Part shown: positions 7,499 through 17,210 of the stretch, piece by piece | Numbering within the stretch: the stretch's first letter is position 1 | How the letters are laid out: each line of letters begins with the position of its first letter | NCBI GenBank assembly: GCA_038207565.1 | Contig: JBBQZQ010000001.1 | Span: 186,001-250,000 of the forward strand | Direction: 5' to 3' | DNA from: JALZAI01 sp038207565 | GTDB taxonomy: Bacteria; Actinomycetota; Actinomycetes; Mycobacteriales; Jatrophihabitantaceae | Length of the DNA: 64,000 nt | Notes under the pieces: model-generated | Seen by the model: the letters and a program-made list of their open reading frames with translations, nothing else | Databases searched by the model: none | Told to the model about the DNA's origin: nothing | Position numbers and translations under genes: made by a program

Positions 7499-7851
7499 TG
7501 CGGGCGGCGCGGCGCTGCACGCGGACCGGATGCTCGCGCCCGGCAGTGGCCACGCTCACCTATGCCTACGCCGACCTGACCGCAGTGGTCGGCCCGCTCG
7601 CCAGCTTCGACGAGCCGCACTCCTACGACCTGTGCGAGGAGCACGCGGTGCGCTTGACGGTGCCGCGCGGCTGGGAGGTGCTGCGCCATGTCGGCGAGTT
7701 CCCGGCGCCGATCCCGCACGGCGACGATCTCGAGGCGCTGGCCGACGCGGTGCGGGAGGCAGCACGCACGGATCCCGTGCCGACCGGCGCGGACGGTGAC
7801 CCGGGCACCGGGCGCCGTGGGCACCTGCGCGTCGTCCCTCCGATGGGTTGA
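7498..7851 (+). CDS. DUF3499 family protein, putative zinc-binding
   Basis: 117 residues from ATG 7498 (a GTG lies one codon upstream). The family signature is evident: RRCTRTGCSRPAVATLTYAYAD, then SFDEPHSYDLCEEHA and VPRGWEVLRH. Cysteines in CTRTGC and CEEH suggest a zinc ribbon. The gene is conserved in actinobacteria between the DUF1025-type gene and manB (Rv3258c position); function is unknown. Its stop lies 21 bases upstream of the predicted manB start, with a -10-like box for manB in between. Confidence 0.85.
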   Translation: MRAARRCTRTGCSRPAVATLTYAYADLTAVVGPLASFDEPHSYDLCEEHAVRLTVPRGWEVLRHVGEFPAPIPHGDDLEALADAVREAARTDPVPTGADGDPGTGRRGHLRVVPPMG

Positions 7852-7862
7852 GCGTTGCTCGG

Positions 7863-7868
7863 TACGCT
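7863..7868 (+). promoter_or_regulatory. -10 element upstream of manB
   Basis: TACGCT, then 6 nt, then GTG 7875. This supports that start over the TTG further upstream. Confidence 0.4.
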
Positions 7869-7874
7869 TCCGCC

Positions 7875-9263
7875 GTGGAATCAGCCGGTTCGCTCGCCCT
7901 TCGCGCCGTGATGAAGGCCTACGACGTCCGCGGCGTCGTTCCGGACCAGCTCGACGAGTCCATGGCCCGCGCGCTCGGCGCCGCCTTCGTCGACGTCACC
8001 GGGGCCGAGCGGATCGTGACCGCGCACGACATGCGTGAGAGCGGGCCGGGCCTCGCCCGCGCGTTCGCCGACGGCGCGCTGCATCGTGGTGCGTCCGTCA
8101 TCGAAGCCGGTCTCGGCTCGACCGATCTGCTCTACTTCGCCTCCGGTCACCTCGGCCTGCCGGGGGCCATGTTCACCGCGAGCCACAACCCCGCCCAGTA
8201 CAACGGCATCAAGATGTGCCGTGCCGGTGCAGTGGCAATCGGTCAGGACACCGGCCTGGCCGACATCCGCGACCGTGCCGCGGCCTACCTCGCCGACGGT
8301 CTCGCGTCTGCACCCGCAATTGCCGGAACGGTCGAGGCGAGCGACCTTCTCCCCGACTATGCGCGATACCTGCGTGGCCTCGTCGATCTCTCGGCCGTGC
8401 GCGAGCTGACCGTGGTCGTCGACGCGGGCAACGGGATGGGCGGCTACACCGCACCCGCGGTGCTCGGCGACGCCCTGCTCCCCGCCTTGCCGCTGCGGAT
8501 CGTCCCGCTCTTCTTCGAGCTGGACGGCACGTTCCCCAACCACGAGGCCAATCCTCTCGATCCCGCCAACCTCGTCGACCTGCAGCGCGCGGTCGTCGAG
8601 CACGGCGCCGACCTGGGTCTGGCTTTCGACGGCGATGCCGACCGTTGCTTCGTCGTCGACGCGGACGGGCAGGCGGTGTCACCGAGCACCATTACCGGCC
8701 TCGTCGCCCAGCGCGAGCTGCGCCGCTACCCGGGCTCCACCGTGATCCACAACCTGATCACCTCGCGAGCGGTGCCGGAGGTCATCACAGAGAACGGCGG
8801 GCGGCCGGTGCGCACCCGGGTCGGCCACTCGTTCATCAAGGCCGAGATGGCCCGCACCGGCGCAATCTTCGGCGGCGAGCACTCGGCGCACTATTACTTC
8901 CGCGACTTCTGGTTCGCCGACACCGGCATGCTCGCCGCGATGCACGTGCTCGCCGCTCTCGGCGAGCAGCCAGGCACCCTTGCCGCCCTGGTCGCGCCGT
9001 ACCTGCGCTACAGCGCGTCAGGAGAGATCAATTCCGCGGTTGCCGACCAGCCCGGCCGCGTCGCGGCCGTGCGTGCTCAGTTCGCCGGCAACGCCGAGAT
9101 CGACGAGCTGGACGGGCTGACGTTCACCCGGCCCGACGGCTCGTGGTTCAACGTCCGCGTGTCGAACACCGAACCGCTGGTGCGACTCAACGTGGAAGCG
9201 CCGACGCAGGCGGGCATGGGCGAGCTGCGCGATGCCGTCCTGGCCGTTATCCGAGCGGGATAG
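7875..9263 (+). CDS. manB: Phosphomannomutase/phosphoglucomutase
   Basis: 462 residues of the alpha-D-phosphohexomutase family, interconverting mannose-6-phosphate and mannose-1-phosphate for GDP-mannose and glycan synthesis. Motifs are MKAYDVRGVVPDQ near the N-terminus, the phosphoserine loop FTASHNPAQYNGIKM (Ser103), the metal loop DGDADR (252-257), GGEHSAHYYFRD (sugar specificity) and the C-terminal phosphate loop RVSNTEPLVRLNVE. GTG 7875 fits both family length and a -10 box; GTG 7908 or ATG 7911 are alternatives. It heads a run with the Trm112-like, TobH-like, CDF transporter and manA genes, so mannose supply is grouped here as in mycobacteria. Confidence 0.93.
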   Translation: MESAGSLALRAVMKAYDVRGVVPDQLDESMARALGAAFVDVTGAERIVTAHDMRESGPGLARAFADGALHRGASVIEAGLGSTDLLYFASGHLGLPGAMFTASHNPAQYNGIKMCRAGAVAIGQDTGLADIRDRAAAYLADGLASAPAIAGTVEASDLLPDYARYLRGLVDLSAVRELTVVVDAGNGMGGYTAPAVLGDALLPALPLRIVPLFFELDGTFPNHEANPLDPANLVDLQRAVVEHGADLGLAFDGDADRCFVVDADGQAVSPSTITGLVAQRELRRYPGSTVIHNLITSRAVPEVITENGGRPVRTRVGHSFIKAEMARTGAIFGGEHSAHYYFRDFWFADTGMLAAMHVLAALGEQPGTLAALVAPYLRYSASGEINSAVADQPGRVAAVRAQFAGNAEIDELDGLTFTRPDGSWFNVRVSNTEPLVRLNVEAPTQAGMGELRDAVLAVIRAG

Positions 9264-9281
9264 CCCGGGAAGGACACCACG

Positions 9282-9500
9282 ATGCCCGACAACACGCCTC
9301 TCGACCCAGAGCTGATGGAACTGCTCGCCTGCCCGAGTGACGACCACGCCCCGCTGCGCGAGGCCGAGCTCGACGGCGACAACGTGCTGGTGTGCACGTA
9401 CTGTGCCTCCAGCTTCCCGATCGACGACGGCATCCCGGTGTTGCTGCTCGACGACGCCGTCCCGGGGCCGAACGGTGTCGGCGCCGCCGCCGCGACATGA
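9282..9500 (+). CDS. Trm112 family small zinc-ribbon-like protein
   Basis: 72 residues with LLACPSDDHAPL, then VCTYCASSFPIDDGIPVLL, the Trm112/UPF0434 signature: cysteines at about 16, 38 and 41 and the conserved PI(D/E)DGIPVLL strand. Trm112 proteins activate methyltransferases in eukaryotes and archaea; bacterial members are poorly characterised. A GGAAGGA ribosome-binding site precedes the ATG. The stop overlaps the next start (ATGA). Genes of this kind lie between manB and the TobH-like gene in actinobacteria. Confidence 0.85.
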   Translation: MPDNTPLDPELMELLACPSDDHAPLREAELDGDNVLVCTYCASSFPIDDGIPVLLLDDAVPGPNGVGAAAAT

Positions 9501-10645
9501 GCTTCGACGAGTCGCTGCTCGACGACGCGGACCTCCTGCAGCGCCGCGACGAATCCCGGCTGTTGTGGCACCTGGCCACCGCCGGAGCGCAGGTTCGGCG
9601 CACCATCGAGACGGCCGACGACTACGGGGTGGAGCGGCTGCGCGGCGAGACGCCGCGCGCGCTGCTGGTCGCCACCGACGCGCCGCCGTCGGCGGCCCTG
9701 CGTCTGATCACCCGGCTTAGCTGCGAGGCAGCACCCGCGCTGGCCTGGCACGGCGTGGAGCTGCCGCGCTGGGCCGGCCCGTCGGACGCGTTGCTCATCG
9801 GCGCCGTGGACGGACGTCACCCCCGCCTCGCCGAGCTGGCCGAGCAGGGCTCGCGCCGCGGGATGGCGATGGCCGTCGTCGCACCGCCGCGTTCACCGGT
9901 CGCCGCAGCGGCAGGTCGCGCGCCGCTGGCCGAGCTCCCCGATGACGTGCACCCGGGCGCCGCGCGGTGGGCCGTGCTGACCCCCCTGCTGCAGGCACTG
10001 GACGCACTCGGCCTGCAGCCGATACCTGCCGGGCTGCTGCACCGGGTCGCCGACGCGCTGGACGAGACCGCCGAGATGTGCCGACCCACGGGTGAGCTGT
10101 TCACGAACCCCGCCAAGGCGCTGGCCCTGGCGCTCAGTGAGGCGCGCCCGATCATCGTGGGTGCCGGACCGCTCGCCAGCGTCGCCGCGCGGGCGACCGC
10201 CGACGCGATGCAGCTGGGCGCAGGTGCTGCTGCCGTCGCAGTGAGCCTGCCCGACGGGGCGGGCCGCGCCGGGGCGCTGCTGCGTGGTTCGGGGTCGGGC
10301 GGGGTGGCAGACGACTTCTTCCGCGACCGTAGCGACGAGCTTTCGGCCCAGCGCACGCATCTGGTCGTGATCGGCGACGACGGCGAGGCGCGCGACCCGT
10401 CGCTCGGTGACCGCTCCGGCGCGCAGATCCAGCTCGACGAGGTCGCGGCACGGCGCGCGGCGTCGGCCTTGCGTGGGCTGGCACAGGAACTGGGGGTTCA
10501 CGTCTCCGGGGTCGATGTCCCGGACGGGCCGCCGCTGGCGCGCTTCGGTGCGGCGTGCGCATTCGGTGAGTTCGCTGCCGCCTACCTCGGCTTCGGACTG
10601 GGCCTGGATCCCGGCGCGCCGCGTCCTGCGGACCTGGGGCATTGA
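9497..10645 (+). CDS. TobH-like / SIS-domain protein (bifunctional PGI/PMI-like)
   Basis: 382 residues, starting at the ATG that overlaps the Trm112 stop. MSFDESLLDDADLLQRRDESRLLWHLATAGAQVR is the standard opening of the actinobacterial family found between manB and manA (Rv3256c). Sugar-isomerase (SIS)-type segments follow: ALLVATDAPPSA, then GELFTNPAKALAL and RPIIVGAGPLASVAARATADAM. Members resemble archaeal bifunctional phosphoglucose/phosphomannose isomerases. The catalytic Glu/His cannot be confirmed by eye, and ManA next door is already a full PMI, so the role is uncertain. Confidence 0.8.
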   Translation: MSFDESLLDDADLLQRRDESRLLWHLATAGAQVRRTIETADDYGVERLRGETPRALLVATDAPPSAALRLITRLSCEAAPALAWHGVELPRWAGPSDALLIGAVDGRHPRLAELAEQGSRRGMAMAVVAPPRSPVAAAAGRAPLAELPDDVHPGAARWAVLTPLLQALDALGLQPIPAGLLHRVADALDETAEMCRPTGELFTNPAKALALALSEARPIIVGAGPLASVAARATADAMQLGAGAAAVAVSLPDGAGRAGALLRGSGSGGVADDFFRDRSDELSAQRTHLVVIGDDGEARDPSLGDRSGAQIQLDEVAARRAASALRGLAQELGVHVSGVDVPDGPPLARFGAACAFGEFAAAYLGFGLGLDPGAPRPADLGH

Positions 10646-10649
10646 TCAC

Positions 10650-10672
10650 GATGCCGATGCCGATGCCGATGC
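10650..10672. repeat. GATGCC hexanucleotide repeat (nearly four units)
   Basis: Three full GATGCC units plus GATGC lie in the short gap between the TobH-like and cation-transporter genes. This is a simple-sequence tract; I see no function. Confidence 0.8.
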
Positions 10673-10697
10673 AGCACGACGAGAGGACGACCCGCCG

Positions 10698-11609
10698 ATG
10701 AGCACCGGAGGCGGGGGCAAGGCGATCATCGCCGCCTTGGGGACCAACCTCGGGATCGCGCTGATCAAGTTCATTGCGTTCGCGATCACCGGCTCGTCGT
10801 CCATGCTTGCCGAGGGCGTGCATTCGGTGGTCGACTCCGGCAACCAGGGGCTGCTGCTTTTAGGCGGTCGTTCGGCCCAACGGCGTGCGGACGCAGCGCA
10901 CCCCTTCGGTTACGGCCGCGACCGGTTCGTCTACGCCTTCCTCGTCGGGCTGATGCTGTTCTCTGCAGGTGGCCTCTTCGCGCTGTACGAGGGCGTGCAG
11001 AAGATCCGCACCCCGCACCACCTCGAATCGCCGCTCGTCGCGATCGCCGTGCTCATCATCGCGCTCGGACTCGAGGGCTTCTCGCTGCGGACCGCCGTCC
11101 ACGAATCGCTGCCGCACAAGGGCGAGGACAGCTGGTTCGGCTTCATCCGCCACGCCAAGGTGCCCGAACTGCCCGCCGTGCTGCTCGAGGACGTCGCTGC
11201 GCTGACGGGCCTCACCTTCGCCCTCGCCGGCGTCCTGCTGGCCGAGGCCACCGGCAACGGGATCTGGGACGGGGTCGGCACCTGCGCGATCGGCCTGCTG
11301 CTCATCCTGGTCGCGATCGTGCTGGTGATCGAGACCAAGAGCCTCCTGCTGGGCGAGTCCGCGGCACCGGTGGAGGTCCGGGCGATCGAGTCCGCGCTGG
11401 TGGGCGAGGGCGTTGAGCGAGTCATCCATCTGCGCACGATGCACCTCGGTCCGGAGGAGCTGTTGGTCGGCGCCAAGATCGCTATGCCGGCCGGCGCCAG
11501 CCTGGCCGCCGTCGCCGCGGCGATCGACGCGGCGGAGGCGCGGGTGCGCACCGCCGTCCCGTCTGCGCGCGTGATCTACCTGGAGCCGGACCTCGACCGG
11601 AGCCGGTGA
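10698..11609 (+). CDS. Cation diffusion facilitator (CDF) family transporter
   Basis: 303 residues with six predicted membrane segments in about residues 10-210 and a cytoplasmic C-terminal domain. TM2 has HSVVDSGNQ (the H/D metal site of CDF proteins), and the TM5-equivalent reads LLEDVAALTGL, where an acidic pair replaces the usual HxxxD. The N-terminus (GKAIIAALGTNLGIALIKF) and DRFVYAFLVGLMLFSAGG are typical. It exports divalent metal (Zn, Fe or Mn) by proton antiport; the metal cannot be predicted. The stop overlaps the manA start region (GTGATG). Confidence 0.88.
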   Translation: MSTGGGGKAIIAALGTNLGIALIKFIAFAITGSSSMLAEGVHSVVDSGNQGLLLLGGRSAQRRADAAHPFGYGRDRFVYAFLVGLMLFSAGGLFALYEGVQKIRTPHHLESPLVAIAVLIIALGLEGFSLRTAVHESLPHKGEDSWFGFIRHAKVPELPAVLLEDVAALTGLTFALAGVLLAEATGNGIWDGVGTCAIGLLLILVAIVLVIETKSLLLGESAAPVEVRAIESALVGEGVERVIHLRTMHLGPEELLVGAKIAMPAGASLAAVAAAIDAAEARVRTAVPSARVIYLEPDLDRSR

Positions 11610-12781
11610 TGGAGGCGCAGGTCGTCGCCCTGGACGGCGTCATCCGCGACTATGCGTGGGGATCGAGCACGGCAATCCCAAAGCTGCTCGGCATCGCGCC
11701 GGACGGGCGACCGGCAGCCGAGCTGTGGTTCGGCGACCACGCCGGCGATCCGTCGCTGGTCCCGGCACTCGGGACCACACTGGACACGCTGATCGCAGCC
11801 GATCCGGAGGCCGCCCTCGGCGTGGATTCGGTCGAGCGGTTCGGCCCGCACCTGCCGTTCCTGCTCAAAGTGCTCGCTGCCGAGCGGGCACTCTCGCTCC
11901 AGGTGCACCCGACTCGCGACCAGGCGCGCTCCGGTTTCGCCGCTGAAGAGGCTGCCGGAGTCCCGCGCGACGCGCCCGAGCGCAACTACAGCGACACGAA
12001 CCACAAGCCCGAGCTACTGTGCGCCTTGACCCGGTTCGACGCATTGTGCGGATTTCGTCCAATTCGCCAGTCGATAGCCCTGCTGGATGACCTCGCCAGT
12101 ACCCAGCTCGGTTTCCTCGCCGAGCTGCTGCGTGGTCCGGACGGGCTGCGCGCCGCGTTCAGCGCCGTCCTGGCCCACGACGAGCCGGCTGCGCTCGCCG
12201 CGGCAGTGATGGCAAGGCTGGGTTGCGACGATGCACGCCTGGACGGAGTGCGGCTGGCGGCCGAACACTTCCCTGACGACATCGGGGTCGTGGTGGCACT
12301 GCTGCTCAACCACGTGCGCCTCGAGCCGGGAGAGGCGATCTTCAACGGGTCGGGCACTGTGCACGCCTACCTCCGCGGCACGGGTGTGGAGATCATGGCC
12401 AGCAGCGACAATGTGCTCCGGTGCGGGCTGACCCCCAAGCACATCGACATCGCCGAACTACTGAAGACCACCGACTTCGCCGAACTCAGCGACCCGCGGT
12501 GTCGCACCACAGCCCTGGGCGCTGTGCGCACCTTCCAGGCGCCCGCCGCGGACTTCGGTCTCGAGGTGCTCGACCTCGACGCGGACGCCCCGCGCCTGAA
12601 CGTCGATGGCGCGTGCATCGTGCTCTGTGTGGACGAGCCCCTGCGCGTCGGCGTTGGCGCGACCTCGGTAGCGGTTGCTCCCGGGCATGCGGCCTTCGTG
12701 GCGGCCGGTGCGGGGACGATGACGATCCGGGGCGAGGGGCACGCCTTCCTCGCGTCACCGGGATCGGCCGCAGCCGGCTGA
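11609..12781 (+). CDS. manA: Mannose-6-phosphate isomerase, class I
   Basis: 390 residues, zinc-dependent cupin-type PMI converting fructose-6-phosphate to mannose-6-phosphate, the entry to GDP-mannose synthesis together with ManB. Zinc ligands are visible in SLQVHP (Gln, His), NHKPELLCAL (Glu) and GTVHAYLRG (His). The opening RDYAWGSSTAIPKLLG is diagnostic. ATG 11609 overlaps the CDF stop (TGATG); a GTG three bases upstream is possible. About 120 non-coding bases separate it from the MerR-SahH gene. Confidence 0.93.
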   Translation: MEAQVVALDGVIRDYAWGSSTAIPKLLGIAPDGRPAAELWFGDHAGDPSLVPALGTTLDTLIAADPEAALGVDSVERFGPHLPFLLKVLAAERALSLQVHPTRDQARSGFAAEEAAGVPRDAPERNYSDTNHKPELLCALTRFDALCGFRPIRQSIALLDDLASTQLGFLAELLRGPDGLRAAFSAVLAHDEPAALAAAVMARLGCDDARLDGVRLAAEHFPDDIGVVVALLLNHVRLEPGEAIFNGSGTVHAYLRGTGVEIMASSDNVLRCGLTPKHIDIAELLKTTDFAELSDPRCRTTALGAVRTFQAPAADFGLEVLDLDADAPRLNVDGACIVLCVDEPLRVGVGATSVAVAPGHAAFVAAGAGTMTIRGEGHAFLASPGSAAAG

Positions 12782-12888
12782 TCTGCCGGGTGTGTCCCCC
12801 CACCATCGACCACTCTTGCGGCTGAAAATCTGGTCATGGAGAAACCCTCCGCAACCCGGGCGAAATGCCGAATCTGACACGGTCATGG

Positions 12889-12894
12889 TAGGTT
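12889..12894 (+). promoter_or_regulatory. -10 element for the merR-sahH frame
   Basis: TAGGTT, then 7 nt, then ATG 12902. There is no good ribosome-binding site before that ATG, so the long form would come from a leaderless message. Confidence 0.5.
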
Positions 12895-12901
12895 TAACAG
12901 G

Positions 12902-14848
<1,947 letters not shown>

Positions 14849-14860
14849 GCGATGCCACTC

Positions 14861-14895
14861 GCGCCCGCTTCACCGCTTGCCGGTGGGGCGGGCGC
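14861..14895 (+). terminator. Hairpin terminator after sahH
   Basis: A 15-bp stem (two G-U wobbles) with a 5-nt loop starts 12 bases after the sahH stop. It lacks a U tract. Confidence 0.7.
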
Positions 14896-14947
14896 GCTCG
14901 TCGGCGCAGCGTGCGTCGCCGGTCGTGAACCGATCCCGACATTCGGC

Positions 14948-14953
14948 TAGCGT
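14948..14953 (+). promoter_or_regulatory. -10 element for the 4-TM membrane protein gene
   Basis: TAGCGT, 7 nt, then ATG 14961. No ribosome-binding site lies in between. Confidence 0.45.
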
Positions 14954-14960
14954 CGACACC

Positions 14961-15533
14961 ATGAACCAGCCCTACGACCGAGACCCGCGGTACGGCGAGC
15001 CGCAGTACGAGCCACCCACCGCGCGCTACGGGGTACCGGCGGATCGCCGCGCCGCGATGGCCAACGCCTACGGCGCGCCGGTGGGCAGCGGGGCCAGATT
15101 CGGGGTCGTGGGCGCGACCCTCGCGGGGATCGGCGGCGTCCTGCTGGTGATCGCGTTCACCGCCCTGGACTGGCTCAGCGTCCGCGGATCGAGCACGTTC
15201 GGCGACCTCGGTGACACCCTGGACGTGAACGGCGCGGCGAACGGGCTCGCCCGCAACTATTTTAGCTGGCTCGGTTGGCTGCTGCTCGTCCTGGTCGTGG
15301 GTGTCGCGATCCTGGCCAACCTGCCCTCGCCGGCGTCCGGGCCGCTGCAGGCGCTCGGCGCGGTCGGGGCCGCCGCCGGAGTCGCGATCACGTTCTTCGC
15401 GATCAACCTGTACTCCGACGGGCAGGCCTACACCGAGTACCTCAAGCACGCCCGCCTGGGCTTCTACTTCGCCCTCGCCGGTTTCGTGCTGGCCGGCATC
15501 GGCGCGCTGGTGGGTCCCACGAAGCAGCGGTAG
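14961..15533 (+). CDS. Hypothetical membrane protein, four TM segments
   Basis: 190 residues. The N-terminal 45 residues are Pro/Tyr/Arg-rich and cytoplasm-like (NQPYDRDPRYGEPQYEPP). Four hydrophobic segments follow: GVVGATLAGIGGVLLVIAFT, LGWLLLVLVVGVAILANL, LGAVGAAAGVAITFFAI and FYFALAGFVLAGIGALVG. An extracytoplasmic loop lies between TM1 and TM2. I do not recognise a family with a known function. It converges on the SGNH hydrolase with only 7 bp between stops. Confidence 0.75.
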   Translation: MNQPYDRDPRYGEPQYEPPTARYGVPADRRAAMANAYGAPVGSGARFGVVGATLAGIGGVLLVIAFTALDWLSVRGSSTFGDLGDTLDVNGAANGLARNYFSWLGWLLLVLVVGVAILANLPSPASGPLQALGAVGAAAGVAITFFAINLYSDGQAYTEYLKHARLGFYFALAGFVLAGIGALVGPTKQR

Positions 15534-15540
15534 CCGGCGA

Positions 15541-16350
15541 TCAGCCGATTGCCGCGCTGAACGCCGGGAAGTACCCGCTCGACTGCCCGGACGCCGTGGG
15601 GTGGTAGCTCTGCACGATGTTGCCCCAGTCAATGGAGTGCAGCCACGACGCGCTGCCGTCGCAGATTTCGTGCCCGGCCGCGAAGCGCGAGCGCACGTCG
15701 GCGAAGGCGAAGCCGTGCCGTCCGGCGGCGGACTGGATCACGCCGTCCAGGACGTCCGCGCCCTCGTTGATCTTCTTGCGCGAGGTGCTGCTCAGGCCAA
15801 GGCAGAACCAGACACCCGTGTCGTAGAAGCGGGGGTAACTGAGGATGACGACCGTGGCACTCGGCGAGCGGGCGGCGACCTGTGCATAGAGGGTGTCCAG
15901 TACGCCGGGAAGTACGGAGCGGGCCTTGGCCTCAGCGTCGTCGATCTCGGCCACGCACGTCGAGGTCCCGTACAGCACGCAGTCCTGCATGACGGTCGCG
16001 AAGCCGACGTCGTTGCCGCCGATCGACATGCTGATCAGCGTCGTGGTGGAGCCCAGCGCGGCGAGCTGGTTCGCGGCGACGTCGGCAGTCGTGGCGCCGG
16101 AACAGGCTACTGAGGCGTAGGCCGCCGGGGCATGCGAATTCGCCCAGAGCTGCGGGTAGGCAAGCGTGCTGCGCAGACACTTGCCGCTGGCTGCGAGGTA
16201 GCTGCCGGACCCCACTCCGGCCGAGTACGAGTCGCCCAGGGCGACGTAACGCACGGCGGAGACGGCGTCGGCCGGCGAGGCGAGCGCGAGGGTCAGCGTG
16301 AGGGCCGCGAGCACGGCGCCGAAAACGGCCGGACGACGTAAAGTACGCAC
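15541..16350 (-). CDS. Secreted SGNH/GDSL-type esterase or lipase
   Basis: 269 residues from GTG 16350, which follows a strong GGAGG site; the longer upstream frame would bury the signal peptide. The signal peptide spans about residues 1-29 (basic VRTLRRP, hydrophobic core, ASPADA cleavage). SGNH blocks are GDSYSAG (Ser41), CSGAT (Gly85), GGND (Asn113) and SYHPT (His250). Paired cysteines suggest disulfides, as in Streptomyces secreted GDSL lipases. It probably acts outside the cell on ester lipids or acylated polymers. It is divergent from mtrA, sharing a 161-bp promoter region. Confidence 0.88.
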   Translation of the reverse strand: MRTLRRPAVFGAVLAALTLTLALASPADAVSAVRYVALGDSYSAGVGSGSYLAASGKCLRSTLAYPQLWANSHAPAAYASVACSGATTADVAANQLAALGSTTTLISMSIGGNDVGFATVMQDCVLYGTSTCVAEIDDAEAKARSVLPGVLDTLYAQVAARSPSATVVILSYPRFYDTGVWFCLGLSSTSRKKINEGADVLDGVIQSAAGRHGFAFADVRSRFAAGHEICDGSASWLHSIDWGNIVQSYHPTASGQSSGYFPAFSAAIG

Positions 16351-16511
16351 TGCTACCTCCACGTGTGGGTGTGGAATGCTCAACTTCGCATTCTGCTCAC
16401 ATCGGGCACGCTCCGCCAGCGGAGAAGTGCGCTCGTGCCTACCAGGGGCCGGCAGACCGGGGCGGCGCGAGCGCGCGGCAGTGCGTGCCGATGGGCGGGT
16501 GGAATGCAACG

Positions 16512-17210
16512 ATGGACAGCGTGAAGCCTCGCGTGCTCGTGGTCGATGACGACTCTGCCCTGGCCGAGATGCTCGGCATTGTGCTGCGTACGGACGGGTT
16601 CGACCCCGCGTTCGTTATGGACGGCAGCCGCGCCGTGCAGGCGTTCCGCGACACCAAGCCCGACGTCGTGCTGCTCGACCTGATGCTGCCCGGTCTGTCG
16701 GGCATCGACGTTTGCCGGGCGATCCGCGCCGAGAGCGGCACGCCGATCATCATGCTAACCGCGAAGAGCGACACCGTCGACGTCGTACTGGGGCTCGAGT
16801 CGGGCGCGGACGACTACGTCGTCAAACCGTTCAAGCCGAAGGAGCTCATCGCCCGCATGCGAGCGCGGCTGCGCCAGCACGAAGACCTCGCGAGCGAGAC
16901 GTTGACAATCGGCCCGCCGGAGAGCCCCGTCACCATCGACGTTCCCGCCCATCAGGTGTTGCGCAACGGGGGGCACGTCGCGCTCACGCCGCTGGAATTC
17001 GATCTGCTCGTCGCGCTGGCCCGAAAGCCGCGCCAGGTGTTCACCCGTGAGGTGCTTCTGGAGCAGGTGTGGGGATACCGCCACGCCGCGGACACCAGAC
17101 TGGTCAACGTCCACGTACAGCGGCTGCGCTCCAAGGTGGAGCGCGATCCGGAGCGACCTGAGGTGGTGTTGACCGTCCGCGGCGTGGGCTACAAAGCCGG
17201 GCCGCCGTGA
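16512..17210 (+). CDS. mtrA: Two-component response regulator MtrA
   Basis: 232 residues of the OmpR/PhoB class. The receiver domain has the acidic pocket VVDDD, phospho-acceptor Asp56 in LLDLMLPG, and MLTAKSD and DDYVVKPFKPKEL. The C-terminal winged helix contains LTPLEFDLLVALARKPRQVF and VWGYRHAADTRLVNVHVQRLRSKVE, nearly invariant in actinobacterial MtrA. MtrA controls cell-wall hydrolase, division and replication genes in relatives. ATG 16512 was chosen from family length. The stop overlaps the mtrB start by four bases. The operon order mtrA-mtrB-lpqB is standard. Confidence 0.96.
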   Translation: MDSVKPRVLVVDDDSALAEMLGIVLRTDGFDPAFVMDGSRAVQAFRDTKPDVVLLDLMLPGLSGIDVCRAIRAESGTPIIMLTAKSDTVDVVLGLESGADDYVVKPFKPKELIARMRARLRQHEDLASETLTIGPPESPVTIDVPAHQVLRNGGHVALTPLEFDLLVALARKPRQVFTREVLLEQVWGYRHAADTRLVNVHVQRLRSKVERDPERPEVVLTVRGVGYKAGPP